From Flavobacterium algicola (GTDB taxonomy: Bacteria > Bacteroidota > Bacteroidia > Flavobacteriales > Flavobacteriaceae): DNA of 64,000 nt. Both the position numbers and the translations under genes were made by a program. The DNA lies in contig NZ_JAJTUT010000001.1 in assembly GCF_022399565.1 (NCBI RefSeq), forward strand, positions 744,001 to 808,000. Direction: 5' to 3'. The notes below the pieces were generated by a model. That model searched no databases. It was not told the DNA's origin and saw only the letters and a program-made list of their open reading frames with translations. Below, in pieces: positions 8,443 to 17,508 of the stretch (its first letter is position 1; each line of letters begins with the position of its first letter).

Positions 8443-9327
8443 ATGAAAATAGCCATTTACGGTCAATATTATCAAGATAGCACAGAGCCAATTATTTTGG
8501 AGATTCTGAATTTTTTCTCAAAGAATAAAGTCGAACTAGTTATGGAAGAGCGTTATCAAGAAACGCTACTAGAACATAAAATAATTACTAGCAAATACAA
8601 AACTTTTGCATCACATGATGATATTAACTCCAGTTATTACATGCTTGTTAGCATTGGTGGAGATGGAACTATATTGAGAGCCGCAACTTTTGTTCGTGAT
8701 TCTGGAGTACCTATTTTGGGTATAAACGCAGGAAGACTCGGTTTCTTGGCCACAGTACAGAAGGAAAATATTTCCGATTTCTTACAATTGGTAATTAACA
8801 GAAAACATACGTTATCAAAAAGAACCTTGCTAAGTTTAACTTGTACTCCGACCAATAAAAGTTTACAAGATATTAATTTTGCTATGAATGAAGTTTCGGT
8901 AAGTAGAAAGGACACCACTTCGATGATTACAATCGATACTTATTTGAATGGTGAATATTTAAACTCATATTGGGCAGATGGATTGATTATCTCTACCCCA
9001 ACAGGATCTACAGGATATTCGCTTAGTTGTGGTGGTCCTATTTTAACTCCTGACACAACAAGCTTGGTTATCACTCCAATTTCTCCACATAATTTAAATG
9101 CAAGACCGCTAGTTATACCTGACAATACAGAAATTAGATTAAAAGTATCAGGACGAGAAGAGAATTATTTAGTATCGCTAGATTCCAGAATTACATCTGT
9201 AGGAAACGAGTCAATTTTGAGTATTAAAAAAACACCTTTTCAGATCAATATGATCGAAATTCCAAACGAAACTTTCTTAAAAACGCTACGTTCCAAACTC
9301 CTTTGGGGTGAAGACAAACGTAACTAA
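8443..9327 (+). CDS. nadK: NAD kinase
   Basis: NAD kinase phosphorylates NAD to NADP using ATP or polyphosphate and is the only route to NADP. The 294-residue protein has the diagnostic GGDGT motif at 72-76, then GINAGRLGFLA, the NE-containing segment AMNEVSVSR, and the substrate and fold segment ADGLIISTPTGSTGYSLS followed by GGPIL and ITPISPHNL. Length is typical. The ATG at 8443 is preceded by a short gap after the CBS gene. Confidence 0.96.
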   Translation: MKIAIYGQYYQDSTEPIILEILNFFSKNKVELVMEERYQETLLEHKIITSKYKTFASHDDINSSYYMLVSIGGDGTILRAATFVRDSGVPILGINAGRLGFLATVQKENISDFLQLVINRKHTLSKRTLLSLTCTPTNKSLQDINFAMNEVSVSRKDTTSMITIDTYLNGEYLNSYWADGLIISTPTGSTGYSLSCGGPILTPDTTSLVITPISPHNLNARPLVIPDNTEIRLKVSGREENYLVSLDSRITSVGNESILSIKKTPFQINMIEIPNETFLKTLRSKLLWGEDKRN

Positions 9328-9340
9328 CAGCTGTTAATTT

Positions 9341-9424
9341 TTATTAGGCACTATACGAATATTTGTTATTTTCCGTTTTCATTTTATCAAATAGAGATAA
9401 AATACTAACTAAAACGCCTAATAA
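9341..9424. other. Nested inverted repeats between nadK and porG
   Basis: An outer 9-base pair of arms, ttattaggc (9341-9349) and gcctaataa (9416-9424), encloses an inner perfect 8-base pair, attttatc (9381-9388) and gataaaat (9396-9403), with a 7-base loop. As RNA this would form a branched hairpin just after the nadK stop. There is no clean T-run, so it is not a standard terminator. It could be a 3' UTR structure or chance in AT-rich DNA. Confidence 0.35.
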
Positions 9425-9457
9425 TCAAATAGACATATACATTTATCACAATCCATA

Positions 9458-9486
9458 TTGTTTGGTAGTGATAATTATTATATTTG
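9458..9486 (+). promoter_or_regulatory. Promoter of the porG-uppS-bamA operon
   Basis: TTG (9458-9460) is followed after 18 bases by TATATTTG (9479-9486), a complete match to the Bacteroidota -33/-7 consensus with normal spacing. The porG ATG lies 19 bases downstream. The promoter overlaps a TTG at 9484 that would extend porG, which argues against that longer start. Confidence 0.75.
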
Positions 9487-9504
9487 CAGGCTATTTCAAA
9501 TAAA

Positions 9505-10191
9505 ATGACACAAAAAATCAGCTTATTTATTTACTTATTGTTAAGTACAACCCTATATTCGCAGATTCATGAAGTAGGTCTGTTTTTGGGAGGCAGCAAT
9601 TACATTGGAGATATTGGTCCAACAACCTACATCAATCCAAATGAAGCAGCGATAGGAATATTGTATAAATGGAATAAAAGTCCAAGGCACGCCTACCGAA
9701 TTCAGTATACGCAGTCAAAATTAACATCAAATGACTTAGATTCTAAGGAAGCTAGTCGCAACCTAAGAGGCTATAATTTTGAAAATAATATAAAAGAAGT
9801 ATCTTTAGGCCTTGAATTTAATTTTTTTGACTTCAACCTTCATGAACTTGGTAATAAAACTACACCTTATATACATAGCGGTATAAGTTATGTTAGGTAT
9901 ACTAGTTTATTCTTTAATACATTGGGAGAGCAAAGGCAATCTGAAAAACGAGGTTCATTTGCAATACCAATGACAATTGGAATAAAAACAAGATTGAGTC
10001 GTGTGTTTGTACTAGCAGTAGAAACTGGTGCTAGATATACGTTTGCAGATGATCTGGACGGAAGTTTGCCTAATGATCCTAATCTAATCAATCAAAGTTT
10101 TGGGAATATAAATAATAATGATTGGTACGTATTTTCTGGAGTAACATTAACATACACCTTTGGTGAAAAACCTTGCTATTGCGCAGATTAA
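9505..10191 (+). CDS. porG: PorG-type outer-membrane protein of the type IX secretion system (DUF6089)
   Basis: From ATG 9505 the protein has 228 residues with a signal peptide (MTQKISLFIYLLLSTTLYSQ). The mature part opens HEVGLFLGGSNYIGDIGPTT and consists of alternating beta strands typical of a small outer-membrane barrel, with a Cys pair at the C-terminal end (PCYCAD). This pattern and the position directly before uppS and bamA identify the PorG/DUF6089 family, whose Porphyromonas member is an outer-membrane component of the type IX machinery. A TTG start 21 bases upstream overlaps the promoter and adds no signal-like sequence, so it was rejected. Confidence 0.85.
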   Translation: MTQKISLFIYLLLSTTLYSQIHEVGLFLGGSNYIGDIGPTTYINPNEAAIGILYKWNKSPRHAYRIQYTQSKLTSNDLDSKEASRNLRGYNFENNIKEVSLGLEFNFFDFNLHELGNKTTPYIHSGISYVRYTSLFFNTLGEQRQSEKRGSFAIPMTIGIKTRLSRVFVLAVETGARYTFADDLDGSLPNDPNLINQSFGNINNNDWYVFSGVTLTYTFGEKPCYCAD

Positions 10192-10195
10192 AAAA

Positions 10196-10936
10196 ATGAA
10201 TTTACTAGATAACATAGACAAAGATAGATTACCAAAACACATTGCCATCATTATGGATGGTAACGGTCGTTGGGCAAAAAAACAAGGTTTCTTTCGCGCA
10301 TTTGGTCACGAAAGAGGAAGTGAATCTGTAAAAGATATCATTCAAACTTGTTTTGAGTTGGGTATCGAAAATCTAACATTATACACCTTTTCTTCTGAAA
10401 ATTGGAACAGACCAAAATTAGAAGTCGACACTCTAATGAAAATCTTAGTAAAATCTCTAACAAAAGAATTGGATTCATTAGAAGAGAAAAAAATAAGATT
10501 AACCACTATAGGTAACTTTGACAAACTACCCGATACTGCAAAGAAAGTAATAAATAGGGTTGTTGAAAAAACCAAAAACAATACAAAAATGACGCTCACA
10601 TTGGCCCTAAGTTATGGGTCTAGAGAGGAGCTTGTTAATGTTGTAAAAACCATAAGTGATAAAGTTAAAAATAATATAATTTCAATTGACAGTATTGACG
10701 ATTCGATTATTAATGAGCATCTTTACACGCAAAATTTACCAGATGTGGATTTATTAATTAGAACCAGTGGAGAACATCGTATCAGTAATTTTCTGCTATG
10801 GCAAATAGCTTATGCAGAATTGTATTTCACTGATATTCTATGGCCTGACTTTAAAGAACAAGATTTATATGAGGCTATCATTAGTTATCAAAAAAGAGAA
10901 CGTAGATTTGGAAAAACAAGTGAACAAATTAAATAA
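10196..10936 (+). CDS. uppS: Isoprenyl transferase (undecaprenyl diphosphate synthase)
   Basis: UppS adds eight isopentenyl units to farnesyl diphosphate to make the C55 lipid carrier for peptidoglycan and O-antigen synthesis. From ATG 10196, four bases after the porG stop, the 246-residue protein shows HIAIIMDGNGRWAKK with catalytic Asp21, FGHERG, LTLYTFSSENWNRP, LALSYGSREE, and the C-terminal DLLIRTSGEHRISNFLLWQ and LYFTDILWPDF. All catalytic and Mg-binding segments of the cis-prenyltransferase family are present. It overlaps the start of bamA. Confidence 0.96.
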   Translation: MNLLDNIDKDRLPKHIAIIMDGNGRWAKKQGFFRAFGHERGSESVKDIIQTCFELGIENLTLYTFSSENWNRPKLEVDTLMKILVKSLTKELDSLEEKKIRLTTIGNFDKLPDTAKKVINRVVEKTKNNTKMTLTLALSYGSREELVNVVKTISDKVKNNIISIDSIDDSIINEHLYTQNLPDVDLLIRTSGEHRISNFLLWQIAYAELYFTDILWPDFKEQDLYEAIISYQKRERRFGKTSEQIK

Positions 10937-13613
10937 AAATTTAGTGTTAAATAACAATATAAAATCAGTCTTAACTTTTTTGTTTTTGGTAATTTCTTCA
11001 CAAGTGGAAGCGCAAACAAGAGTTGATTTTGACAAGGGCGAAAAGTACATAATCGCAGACGTTACTCTTACCAATAAAATCAGCTTTAATGATCAAACTG
11101 TAGTCACTTTTTCTGGACTAGCAAAGGGACAAACTATATCAGTACCAGGAGAAGAAATCAGTAGTGCCATTAAAAAACTAGGTAAACTAGGCCTTTTTGA
11201 TGAAATTTCATTTTATATTAATCGCATTGAAGGTGATAGTATCTATCTTGACCTAGACATTAAAGAGTTACCTAAACTTAGTGAGGTAAAATTTGTAGGT
11301 GTCAAAAAAGGTAAAGTAGATGCCTTAATAAAAGACAATGAATTAACTCAAGGTAAAGTTGTTAACGAAAATTTGATAACAACAACCAAAAATTATATTG
11401 AAAACAAATACAAAAAAGATGGTTATTTCAATACTAAAGTTGGAATAAATACGTCTGTTGACACGTCTTCTGTTAATCAAGTAAGAATGCTTGTAAACGT
11501 AGATAAAGGTGAAAAGGTCAAAATTCACAAAATTGAATTTGACGGTAATGTTCAGATTTCAGACAAAACTTTAAGAAAGTCTATGAAAGACACGAAGCAA
11601 AAAAATGTTTTTCGTGTATTGAAAGCTTCAAAATTCATAAAATCAAAATACAAAGAAGATTTAGAAAAAGTAATCGCTTCCTATAAAGAAAAAGGATACC
11701 GTGATGCTAGGATAGTTTCTGACTCTGTTGCTTTTGACAAGGAAAAGAATGCTCTGGCTATTAAAATAAAGATTGAAGAAGGAAATAAATATTATTTTGG
11801 GAACATTAAATTCTTAGGAAATACTGTTTACCCAGATCAATTTTTAAGTAGAATAATAGGTGTAAAAAAAGGAGAAACTTACAACGGAGTTTTACTTGAA
11901 AAAAGAATTGCTGATAAGTCAAAACCAGATGGTGAAGACATCACTAACTTATATCAGAATAACGGTTATTTATTCTCTACCATTAATGCTGTAGAAGTAA
12001 AAACAGTTAATGATAGTATTGACTTCGAAATTAGAGTAACCGAAGGTCCATTGGCATATTTTAATAAAATTACGGTAGTAGGGAACGACAAAACGAATGA
12101 CCGTGTTATTTACAGAGAACTTCGTACTAAACCAGGTGAAAAATACAGCAAAGAGTTATTGGTTAGAACTATTCGTGAGATAGGACAATTAGGATTCTTT
12201 GACCCAGAGGCTATTGATCCAAAATTTAAAAATGTTGATGCAGCTGCAGGTACAGTAGATATTGAATACAACTTGGTAGAAAAAGGATCAAGTCAAATCG
12301 AACTTCAAGGAGGTTATGGTGGTGGTGGTTTCATTGGAACGTTAGGGCTATCCTTTAATAACTTCTCAGCTAGAAATATTGGTAATAAAGAAGCTTACAA
12401 ACCATTACCGATGGGAGATGGTCAAAAAGTGTCTTTACGTTTACAAGCTAGTACTTACTTTCAAACGTATAGTTTATCTTTCTCTGAACCATGGTTTGGA
12501 CAAAAAAAACCAGTACAATTTAGCTCATCCTTATCATACAGTACACAATTCTCTACAGACTATTCATCATCTTCTGGTGTTGACAAATCTAAGAGTTTTA
12601 ATATCTTAACGCTTTCTGTAGGTCTTGCAAAAAGATTGACTGTGCCAGATGATTTCTTTGTACTTTCTCAAAGTGTAAGTTACCAACATTATAATTTAAA
12701 TGATTACAACATTGGATTATTTACTTTTGGTAACGGTACTTCAAGAAACCTTGCTTATACAATTGGTTTGACAAGAAATAATAAAGGGGTAAATCCAATC
12801 TTCCCTACTTATGGATCTGAGGTTAGTGTATCTGCAAAATTCACATTCCCTTATTCATTGATCAATGGTATAGATTATTCAGGATTAGGTGACCTAGAAG
12901 CATACAAATTAAAAAGCACTTCTGATGTAACCGATGGTAATGGTAACGTTACTGTAGCTGCTGGATCTTATCTAGATTCAAACGGAAATAAAGTTTCGAC
13001 TTATCAAGAGGCTGGAGCAGATGCTGCAAAAGTGGATCAAGAGAAATACAATTGGTTAGAATATTATAAAGTAAAATTCAAAGCAGATTGGTATACTAAG
13101 ATTTACGGTAAATTAGTATTAAGAACTTTAACTGAATTTGGTTTCTTAGGAGCATACAATCAAGATAGAGGAGTTATACCTTTTGAACGTTTTTATGTTG
13201 GTGGAGATGGAATGGCCAACTACTCAATGGATGGTAGAGAAACAATTGGTTTAAGAGGTTATAAAAACAACACACTAACGCCAATTATTACAGATACGTC
13301 AAGTAGTAATTTTGGACAACAAACTGGTGGAACAGTGTATAATAAATTCTCAATGGAATTGAGATACCCAATCACCTTAAAATCATCTGCATCTATTTAC
13401 GCATTAGGATTTATAGACGCTGGTAATGCATTTTCAAACTTTAAAACATATAACCCATTTGATCTTAAAAGATCTGCAGGTGTTGGATTACGTGTATTTA
13501 TGCCTGCGTTTGGACTGTTAGGTATTGATTTTGGTCATGGATTTGATGCTGCTACAGGAGAAACAACAAAAGCTGGATGGAATACAGCTTTCATAATTGG
13601 GCAACAATTTTAA
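10920..13613 (+). CDS. bamA: Outer-membrane protein assembly factor BamA
   Basis: BamA is the essential insertase that folds beta-barrel proteins into the outer membrane. The frame is open from 10812, but the likely start is GTG 10920, which overlaps the uppS stop and gives 897 residues with a signal peptide ending at SSQVEAQ. ATG 10869 would add 17 charged residues inside uppS. About five POTRA repeats follow (strands such as KLSEVKFVGVKKGKVDAL, KVKIHKIEFDGNVQIS, NKYYFGNIKFLGNTVY, PLAYFNKITVVGNDKTNDRVI). The C-terminal barrel carries GLRGYKNN near the conserved lid-loop position and ends with Phe (FIIGQQF), the usual assembly signal. Loops are longer than in enterobacteria, as is common in this phylum. 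It is followed by two OmpH/Skp chaperone genes that serve the same pathway. Confidence 0.95.
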   Translation: MNKLNKNLVLNNNIKSVLTFLFLVISSQVEAQTRVDFDKGEKYIIADVTLTNKISFNDQTVVTFSGLAKGQTISVPGEEISSAIKKLGKLGLFDEISFYINRIEGDSIYLDLDIKELPKLSEVKFVGVKKGKVDALIKDNELTQGKVVNENLITTTKNYIENKYKKDGYFNTKVGINTSVDTSSVNQVRMLVNVDKGEKVKIHKIEFDGNVQISDKTLRKSMKDTKQKNVFRVLKASKFIKSKYKEDLEKVIASYKEKGYRDARIVSDSVAFDKEKNALAIKIKIEEGNKYYFGNIKFLGNTVYPDQFLSRIIGVKKGETYNGVLLEKRIADKSKPDGEDITNLYQNNGYLFSTINAVEVKTVNDSIDFEIRVTEGPLAYFNKITVVGNDKTNDRVIYRELRTKPGEKYSKELLVRTIREIGQLGFFDPEAIDPKFKNVDAAAGTVDIEYNLVEKGSSQIELQGGYGGGGFIGTLGLSFNNFSARNIGNKEAYKPLPMGDGQKVSLRLQASTYFQTYSLSFSEPWFGQKKPVQFSSSLSYSTQFSTDYSSSSGVDKSKSFNILTLSVGLAKRLTVPDDFFVLSQSVSYQHYNLNDYNIGLFTFGNGTSRNLAYTIGLTRNNKGVNPIFPTYGSEVSVSAKFTFPYSLINGIDYSGLGDLEAYKLKSTSDVTDGNGNVTVAAGSYLDSNGNKVSTYQEAGADAAKVDQEKYNWLEYYKVKFKADWYTKIYGKLVLRTLTEFGFLGAYNQDRGVIPFERFYVGGDGMANYSMDGRETIGLRGYKNNTLTPIITDTSSSNFGQQTGGTVYNKFSMELRYPITLKSSASIYALGFIDAGNAFSNFKTYNPFDLKRSAGVGLRVFMPAFGLLGIDFGHGFDAATGETTKAGWNTAFIIGQQF

Positions 13614-13642
13614 AAGGAATTATTTTTCTAATTTCACTTGAT

Positions 13643-14833
13643 ATGAAAAAATATTATTTAGTTTTAGCTTTGATCTTGGTTAGTGCGAATGTTTTACATT
13701 CTCAAACTAGAGGAACAAAAATTGGATATATAGACATGGAATACATTTTACAAAATGTACCCAATTATATCGAAGCAAATGCACAATTAGAAATAAAAGC
13801 GCAGAAGTGGAAGCAGGAAATTGAAGTCAAAAAAAACGACCTCAAAACAGTTACAGAAGCACTAAGTGCGGAAAAACCTTTATTAACTAAAGGACTAATT
13901 GAAGAAAGAGAAACTGAAATAAAATTTCTTGAAAAAGAACTTTTAGATTTACAACAACAACGTTTTGGCCCAAATGGAAATTTAACAAGTCAAAAAACAG
14001 ATTTGATAAAGCCGATTCAAGATCAGGTTTTTACAGCTATTCAAGATATTGCTGAACAACAGAAATACGATTTTATATTTGACAAAACTTCTGACTTCAC
14101 AATGATATTTGCTGCCAAACGATATGATATAAGTGATTTGGTATTGCGAATTTTAAACCGTTCTAATAAAAGAGAGCAATTATCAAAAAAACAACTTGAA
14201 GCAGAGTTGGCCAGAGAGAAAAAAGAAGATGCAGTTGATGTGAATCCAAATTTGGTAGACAGACAAAACGCATTAGAAGCTAGGAAAGCGGAAAGAGAAA
14301 AAATTCTTGCTGATAGAAAGCTGGCAGCAGAACAAAAGAAACAAGAGGCCGAAGATAAAAGAGCGCAACTGATTTTGGACAGAGAAGCTAAAGCAAATGG
14401 GACTACTGCAAAGTCGTCAACTAGTACTACTGAGGATGATAAAGAAGCAGCAAAATTGAAAGCTGAAGAAGATCGTCAAAAACAGCTGGATGCAAATGCT
14501 AAAGTTATTGAAGACAGAAAGAAATTGGTTGAAGATAGAAAAAGAGAACTCGAAGAAAAGCGTGCGCAGATTCTAGCAGAAAGAGAAGCAAAAAAAACTG
14601 GCACGATTTCTGCCTCTCCTAAGACAGAGGAGGTAAAAAAAGTAGAAGACAAATCTGCAACAGCGACTGAAGACACAGAAAAGATTACTCCTGAAGAGGC
14701 ACGAGCCAAAGCACTTGAGGAAAGAAAAAAAATCATTGAAGATCGAAAGAAAGAATTAGAATTAAAAAAAGAGAAAGCTTTACAAGTAAGAGATTCAATT
14801 AAGCAAGCAAGAGAAATACAATTAAAACAATAA
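13643..14833 (+). CDS. OmpH/Skp-family periplasmic chaperone with long repeated charged C-terminus
   Basis: From ATG 13643 the protein has 396 residues, more than twice the usual Skp length. Residues 1-20 are a signal peptide. Residues about 24-175 form the OmpH/Skp domain (KIGYIDMEYILQNVP, long helical arms, KYDFIFDKTSDFTMIFAA). Residues about 214-390 are a Lys/Glu/Arg-rich predicted coiled coil built from three related modules: about 214-254, 286-321 and 358-390, each with EDRKK or ADRK cores, the first two ending in REAK and a Gly-Thr. Acidic Ser/Thr linkers join them. The N-terminal domain should bind unfolded outer-membrane proteins; the role of the extension is unknown. It lies 29 bases after bamA and 25 bases before a normal-length paralogue. 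The upstream ATG 13577 inside bamA is rejected because the signal peptide starts at 13643. Confidence 0.85.
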   Translation: MKKYYLVLALILVSANVLHSQTRGTKIGYIDMEYILQNVPNYIEANAQLEIKAQKWKQEIEVKKNDLKTVTEALSAEKPLLTKGLIEERETEIKFLEKELLDLQQQRFGPNGNLTSQKTDLIKPIQDQVFTAIQDIAEQQKYDFIFDKTSDFTMIFAAKRYDISDLVLRILNRSNKREQLSKKQLEAELAREKKEDAVDVNPNLVDRQNALEARKAEREKILADRKLAAEQKKQEAEDKRAQLILDREAKANGTTAKSSTSTTEDDKEAAKLKAEEDRQKQLDANAKVIEDRKKLVEDRKRELEEKRAQILAEREAKKTGTISASPKTEEVKKVEDKSATATEDTEKITPEEARAKALEERKKIIEDRKKELELKKEKALQVRDSIKQAREIQLKQ

Positions 14834-14858
14834 ATAATTACTTAATATTTAAAAACCG

Positions 14859-15359
14859 ATGAAACAGATCAAAACTTTATTAATTGCTGCAATATTTATT
14901 TTAGGAGCAAACCAAACAATGAATGCTCAGGCGAAATCAGCGCATGTTGATGTAAGTGAAATTATGGCTAAAATGCCAGCAATGCTTGACGCACAAAAAC
15001 AACTTGAAAAATTAAGCAGTACTTATGATACTGACTACAAAAAAATGGTTGAAGAATACCAAGGAAAATTAAAAAAATACGAAGCAGAATCTGCTACTGT
15101 AACGGATGCTATTAATGGTGACCGTTCTAAAGAAGTTCAGGACATGCAAAAAAGAATTGTTGATTTTAGAGATAATGCTCAAAAAGAATTGCAACAAAAA
15201 GAATCTGATATCGTTAAACCATTAATGGATAAAGTAAGAGCTTCAATCCAAAAAGTTGGAAAAGCTAAAGGATACCAATATGTACTTGATGGTTCTACTT
15301 TATTACTTGCAGATGGTCCAAACATTACTGCAGATGTAAAAAAAGATTTAGGTTTCTAA
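14859..15359 (+). CDS. OmpH/Skp-family periplasmic chaperone
   Basis: A 166-residue Skp-like protein: signal peptide (MKQIKTLLIAAIFILGANQ to NAQ), then HVDVSEIMAKMPAMLDAQKQ, long paired helices, and the closing core strand and helix GYQYVLDGSTLLLADG. Skp trimers hold unfolded outer-membrane proteins in the periplasm and deliver them to BamA. Normal length, directly after the extended paralogue, and last gene before a strong terminator, so it closes the porG-uppS-bamA-ompH-ompH operon. Confidence 0.92.
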   Translation: MKQIKTLLIAAIFILGANQTMNAQAKSAHVDVSEIMAKMPAMLDAQKQLEKLSSTYDTDYKKMVEEYQGKLKKYEAESATVTDAINGDRSKEVQDMQKRIVDFRDNAQKELQQKESDIVKPLMDKVRASIQKVGKAKGYQYVLDGSTLLLADGPNITADVKKDLGF

Positions 15360-15378
15360 AAACACCTTTAAGATTAGT

Positions 15379-15420
15379 AAAACGTTCTATTCCACATTGT
15401 GGAATAGAACGTTTTTTTTT
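15379..15420 (+). terminator. Intrinsic terminator of the porG-bamA-ompH operon
   Basis: Perfect complementary arms 15381-15396 and 15398-15413 (aacgttctattccaca and its reverse complement), followed by a run of nine T, the end of the right arm included. It lies 20 bases after the ompH stop. An upstream in-frame extension of murI from 15397 would start inside this hairpin. Confidence 0.9.
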
Positions 15421-15495
15421 GCTTTCTCACTTAGGAAAATTAAATTAGAGCGCTTAACTTTGGTTTTTGTAACTGTTAGTTGTAATAAATTAGAA

Positions 15496-16272
15496 ATGGA
15501 TAATAATAACGCTATCGGCATATTTGACTCAGGAATTGGAGGCACTTCTATATGGAGCGCGATACACGATTTACTTCCAGATGAAAAAACAATTTACTTA
15601 GCAGATAGTAAAAATGCACCCTACGGACAAAAATCGAAAGCTCAGATTATAGATCTATGTATTAAAAATACAGATTATTTATTACAAATGGATTGTAAGT
15701 TGATTGTTATAGCTTGCAATACTGCTACAACTAATGCTATCAAAGAATTAAGAGAAAAGTATACAATTCCGTTTATTGGTATAGAACCTGCCATTAAACC
15801 AGCAGCCCTTAGTTCAAAAACTAAAGTGATAGGAATATTAGCCACACAAGGCACTCTTACAAGCGATCTATTTAATAAAACCGCAGGAATGTTCCAAACT
15901 ACAAAGATCATTGAACAAGTAGGCCACGGATTGGTTCAGCTCATTGAAGCTGGTGAGATTAATTCTGAAGACATGAGTCTACTACTACTCTCCTATCTTC
16001 AACCAATGATTGATGCAGACATTGACTACTTGGTATTAGGATGCAGTCACTATCCTTATCTTATTCCACAAATAAAAAAAATTCTGCCAGACCATATTCA
16101 TATTATTGATTCGGGTGAGGCAGTAGCCAGACAAACAAAAAACCTACTGCGTGAGCAAGTAGGCTTTACAAATACAAAAGAAAATGAATCTCTTTTCTAT
16201 ACCAATACAAATCCAACTGTATTGAAAGATATTTTAGGTAAAAAGTACAATGTTATCGAAAAGGAGTTTTAA
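15496..16272 (+). CDS. murI: Glutamate racemase
   Basis: MurI converts L-glutamate to D-glutamate for peptidoglycan. From ATG 15496 the protein has 258 residues with GIFDSGIGGTSIW (Asp11, Ser12), NAPYGQKS, the first catalytic Cys in IACNTATTNA (Cys74), GIEPAIKPA, and the second catalytic Cys in LGCSHYP (Cys183). Normal length. The frame is open back to 15397, but that region is the preceding terminator hairpin, so the family-typical start at 15496 is used. A TAACTTTG element at 15455-15462 could be the -7 box, without a clear TTG at the right distance. Its stop codon directly abuts the stop of the convergent gene at 16273. Confidence 0.95.
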   Translation: MDNNNAIGIFDSGIGGTSIWSAIHDLLPDEKTIYLADSKNAPYGQKSKAQIIDLCIKNTDYLLQMDCKLIVIACNTATTNAIKELREKYTIPFIGIEPAIKPAALSSKTKVIGILATQGTLTSDLFNKTAGMFQTTKIIEQVGHGLVQLIEAGEINSEDMSLLLLSYLQPMIDADIDYLVLGCSHYPYLIPQIKKILPDHIHIIDSGEAVARQTKNLLREQVGFTNTKENESLFYTNTNPTVLKDILGKKYNVIEKEF

Positions 16273-17508
16273 CTATTCGAATTTCCTTTTAACAAACCAG
16301 AAACCATCTAAACTTAAATTCAATGATAGTTTATGATAATTCTCTTTGATCAAACCATTTGTAATACTTCCTTTTTGACCATATGAGTAGGATACATTCA
16401 ACATTGAGAACATATTATCCAATGGTACAGATACTCCTATAGATACGGATGTGTTTTGTATTTTCTTGCTATCAATCTCTAAGTAACCTGTGTCGTAATT
16501 GAATCCCATCGAGTATTTGAAACGATCAAAATAAGACCTTCCTTTTTTTGATTTTTCGAAAGATAAGCCAGCAGCAAATTTATCTTGATTTGTAAATACA
16601 CCATAAGAATCTGACTGATTTGTATCCGACCAGAAACTTTTTTGATAATCAAGAGTCGCATTAAAATTTTCTTTAAAACTTTTACTTAATCCAATAGCAA
16701 TCTCAGTTGGCATATAATAATCGTTAACATCTACAGCTTCTTCAGAAGTAATAATCGAGCTTCCAGAAGCAGTTACTGATGTAATACTTGCAACTTTTGA
16801 TGCATTAATTTTGGACGGAGATTTTATTGTCGCTGCTATGGTAAATGTAGAATCAATTGCATATTGTGTTCCTAATGTCAAACGAACACCATTATAATTT
16901 GTTGTTTTAGAAATATTCAACAAAGCCACATCAACTAAATAATTTTCATCCACGGATGCATTACCAAATAAAACTGAACCTGTCGCTCCGACAGACATCC
17001 TTTTACTTAATCTATAACCATATGAGACATCTAAGTCATTAAGTCCTCCAGTTCCTGCTGCACTGTAAGTGTAAAATTCATCACTGTCTTTTATACCAAG
17101 AGATAAATTAGATATACTGTAAGAACTACTAGAATAAGGTTTTAAAGCTAAACTCACTCCTGATTTTTTACTTATAGGAAACGCAAAGGCTATATGTGAA
17201 AACTGCACATTATTTCGCTTCTCTTTGGTAGATACATCTTGGTAAGTGGTAACAATAGCTTTCCCTCCCACGTCAAACAGAAAATGGTTTTGGTACATAA
17301 AACCCAAAGACGCAGGGTTTAAATTATTTATAAATTTATTGGTAGGTAAAGCAATCCCAGATGAACCAAGTCCTGGAATTGAACCAAAATCAGATTCGAA
17401 CTCTGTACCTACTCCAAATAAAGAGTAAGGTGAACTTGAAACACTTTGTCCAAAATTTTTATTAGTAATTAGCGCTATAAAGGCAATCAACATTATTTTA
17501 ATTTTCAT
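16273..17508 (-). CDS. Predicted outer-membrane beta-barrel protein, uncharacterised
   Basis: A 411-residue protein with signal peptide (MKIKIMLIAFIALITNKNFG) and mature start SVSSSPYSLFGVGTEF. It contains a lipid-transport-protein-like segment SSGIALPTNKFINNLNPASLGF and many amphipathic strands, ending LSLDGFWFVKRKFE. The N-terminal NPASL-type pattern resembles FadL/PorV-like barrels of Bacteroidota, but no specific family is certain. It starts right at the stop of the DUF4270 lipoprotein gene (17509), so the two are translated from one transcript and may work as an outer-membrane pair. Confidence 0.7.
   Translation of the reverse strand: MKIKIMLIAFIALITNKNFGQSVSSSPYSLFGVGTEFESDFGSIPGLGSSGIALPTNKFINNLNPASLGFMYQNHFLFDVGGKAIVTTYQDVSTKEKRNNVQFSHIAFAFPISKKSGVSLALKPYSSSSYSISNLSLGIKDSDEFYTYSAAGTGGLNDLDVSYGYRLSKRMSVGATGSVLFGNASVDENYLVDVALLNISKTTNYNGVRLTLGTQYAIDSTFTIAATIKSPSKINASKVASITSVTASGSSIITSEEAVDVNDYYMPTEIAIGLSKSFKENFNATLDYQKSFWSDTNQSDSYGVFTNQDKFAAGLSFEKSKKGRSYFDRFKYSMGFNYDTGYLEIDSKKIQNTSVSIGVSVPLDNMFSMLNVSYSYGQKGSITNGLIKENYHKLSLNLSLDGFWFVKRKFE

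Noticed and set aside
10812..10919. Longer BamA start inside uppS
   Set aside because: Would add charged residues ahead of a good signal peptide; GTG 10920 at the uppS stop fits better.
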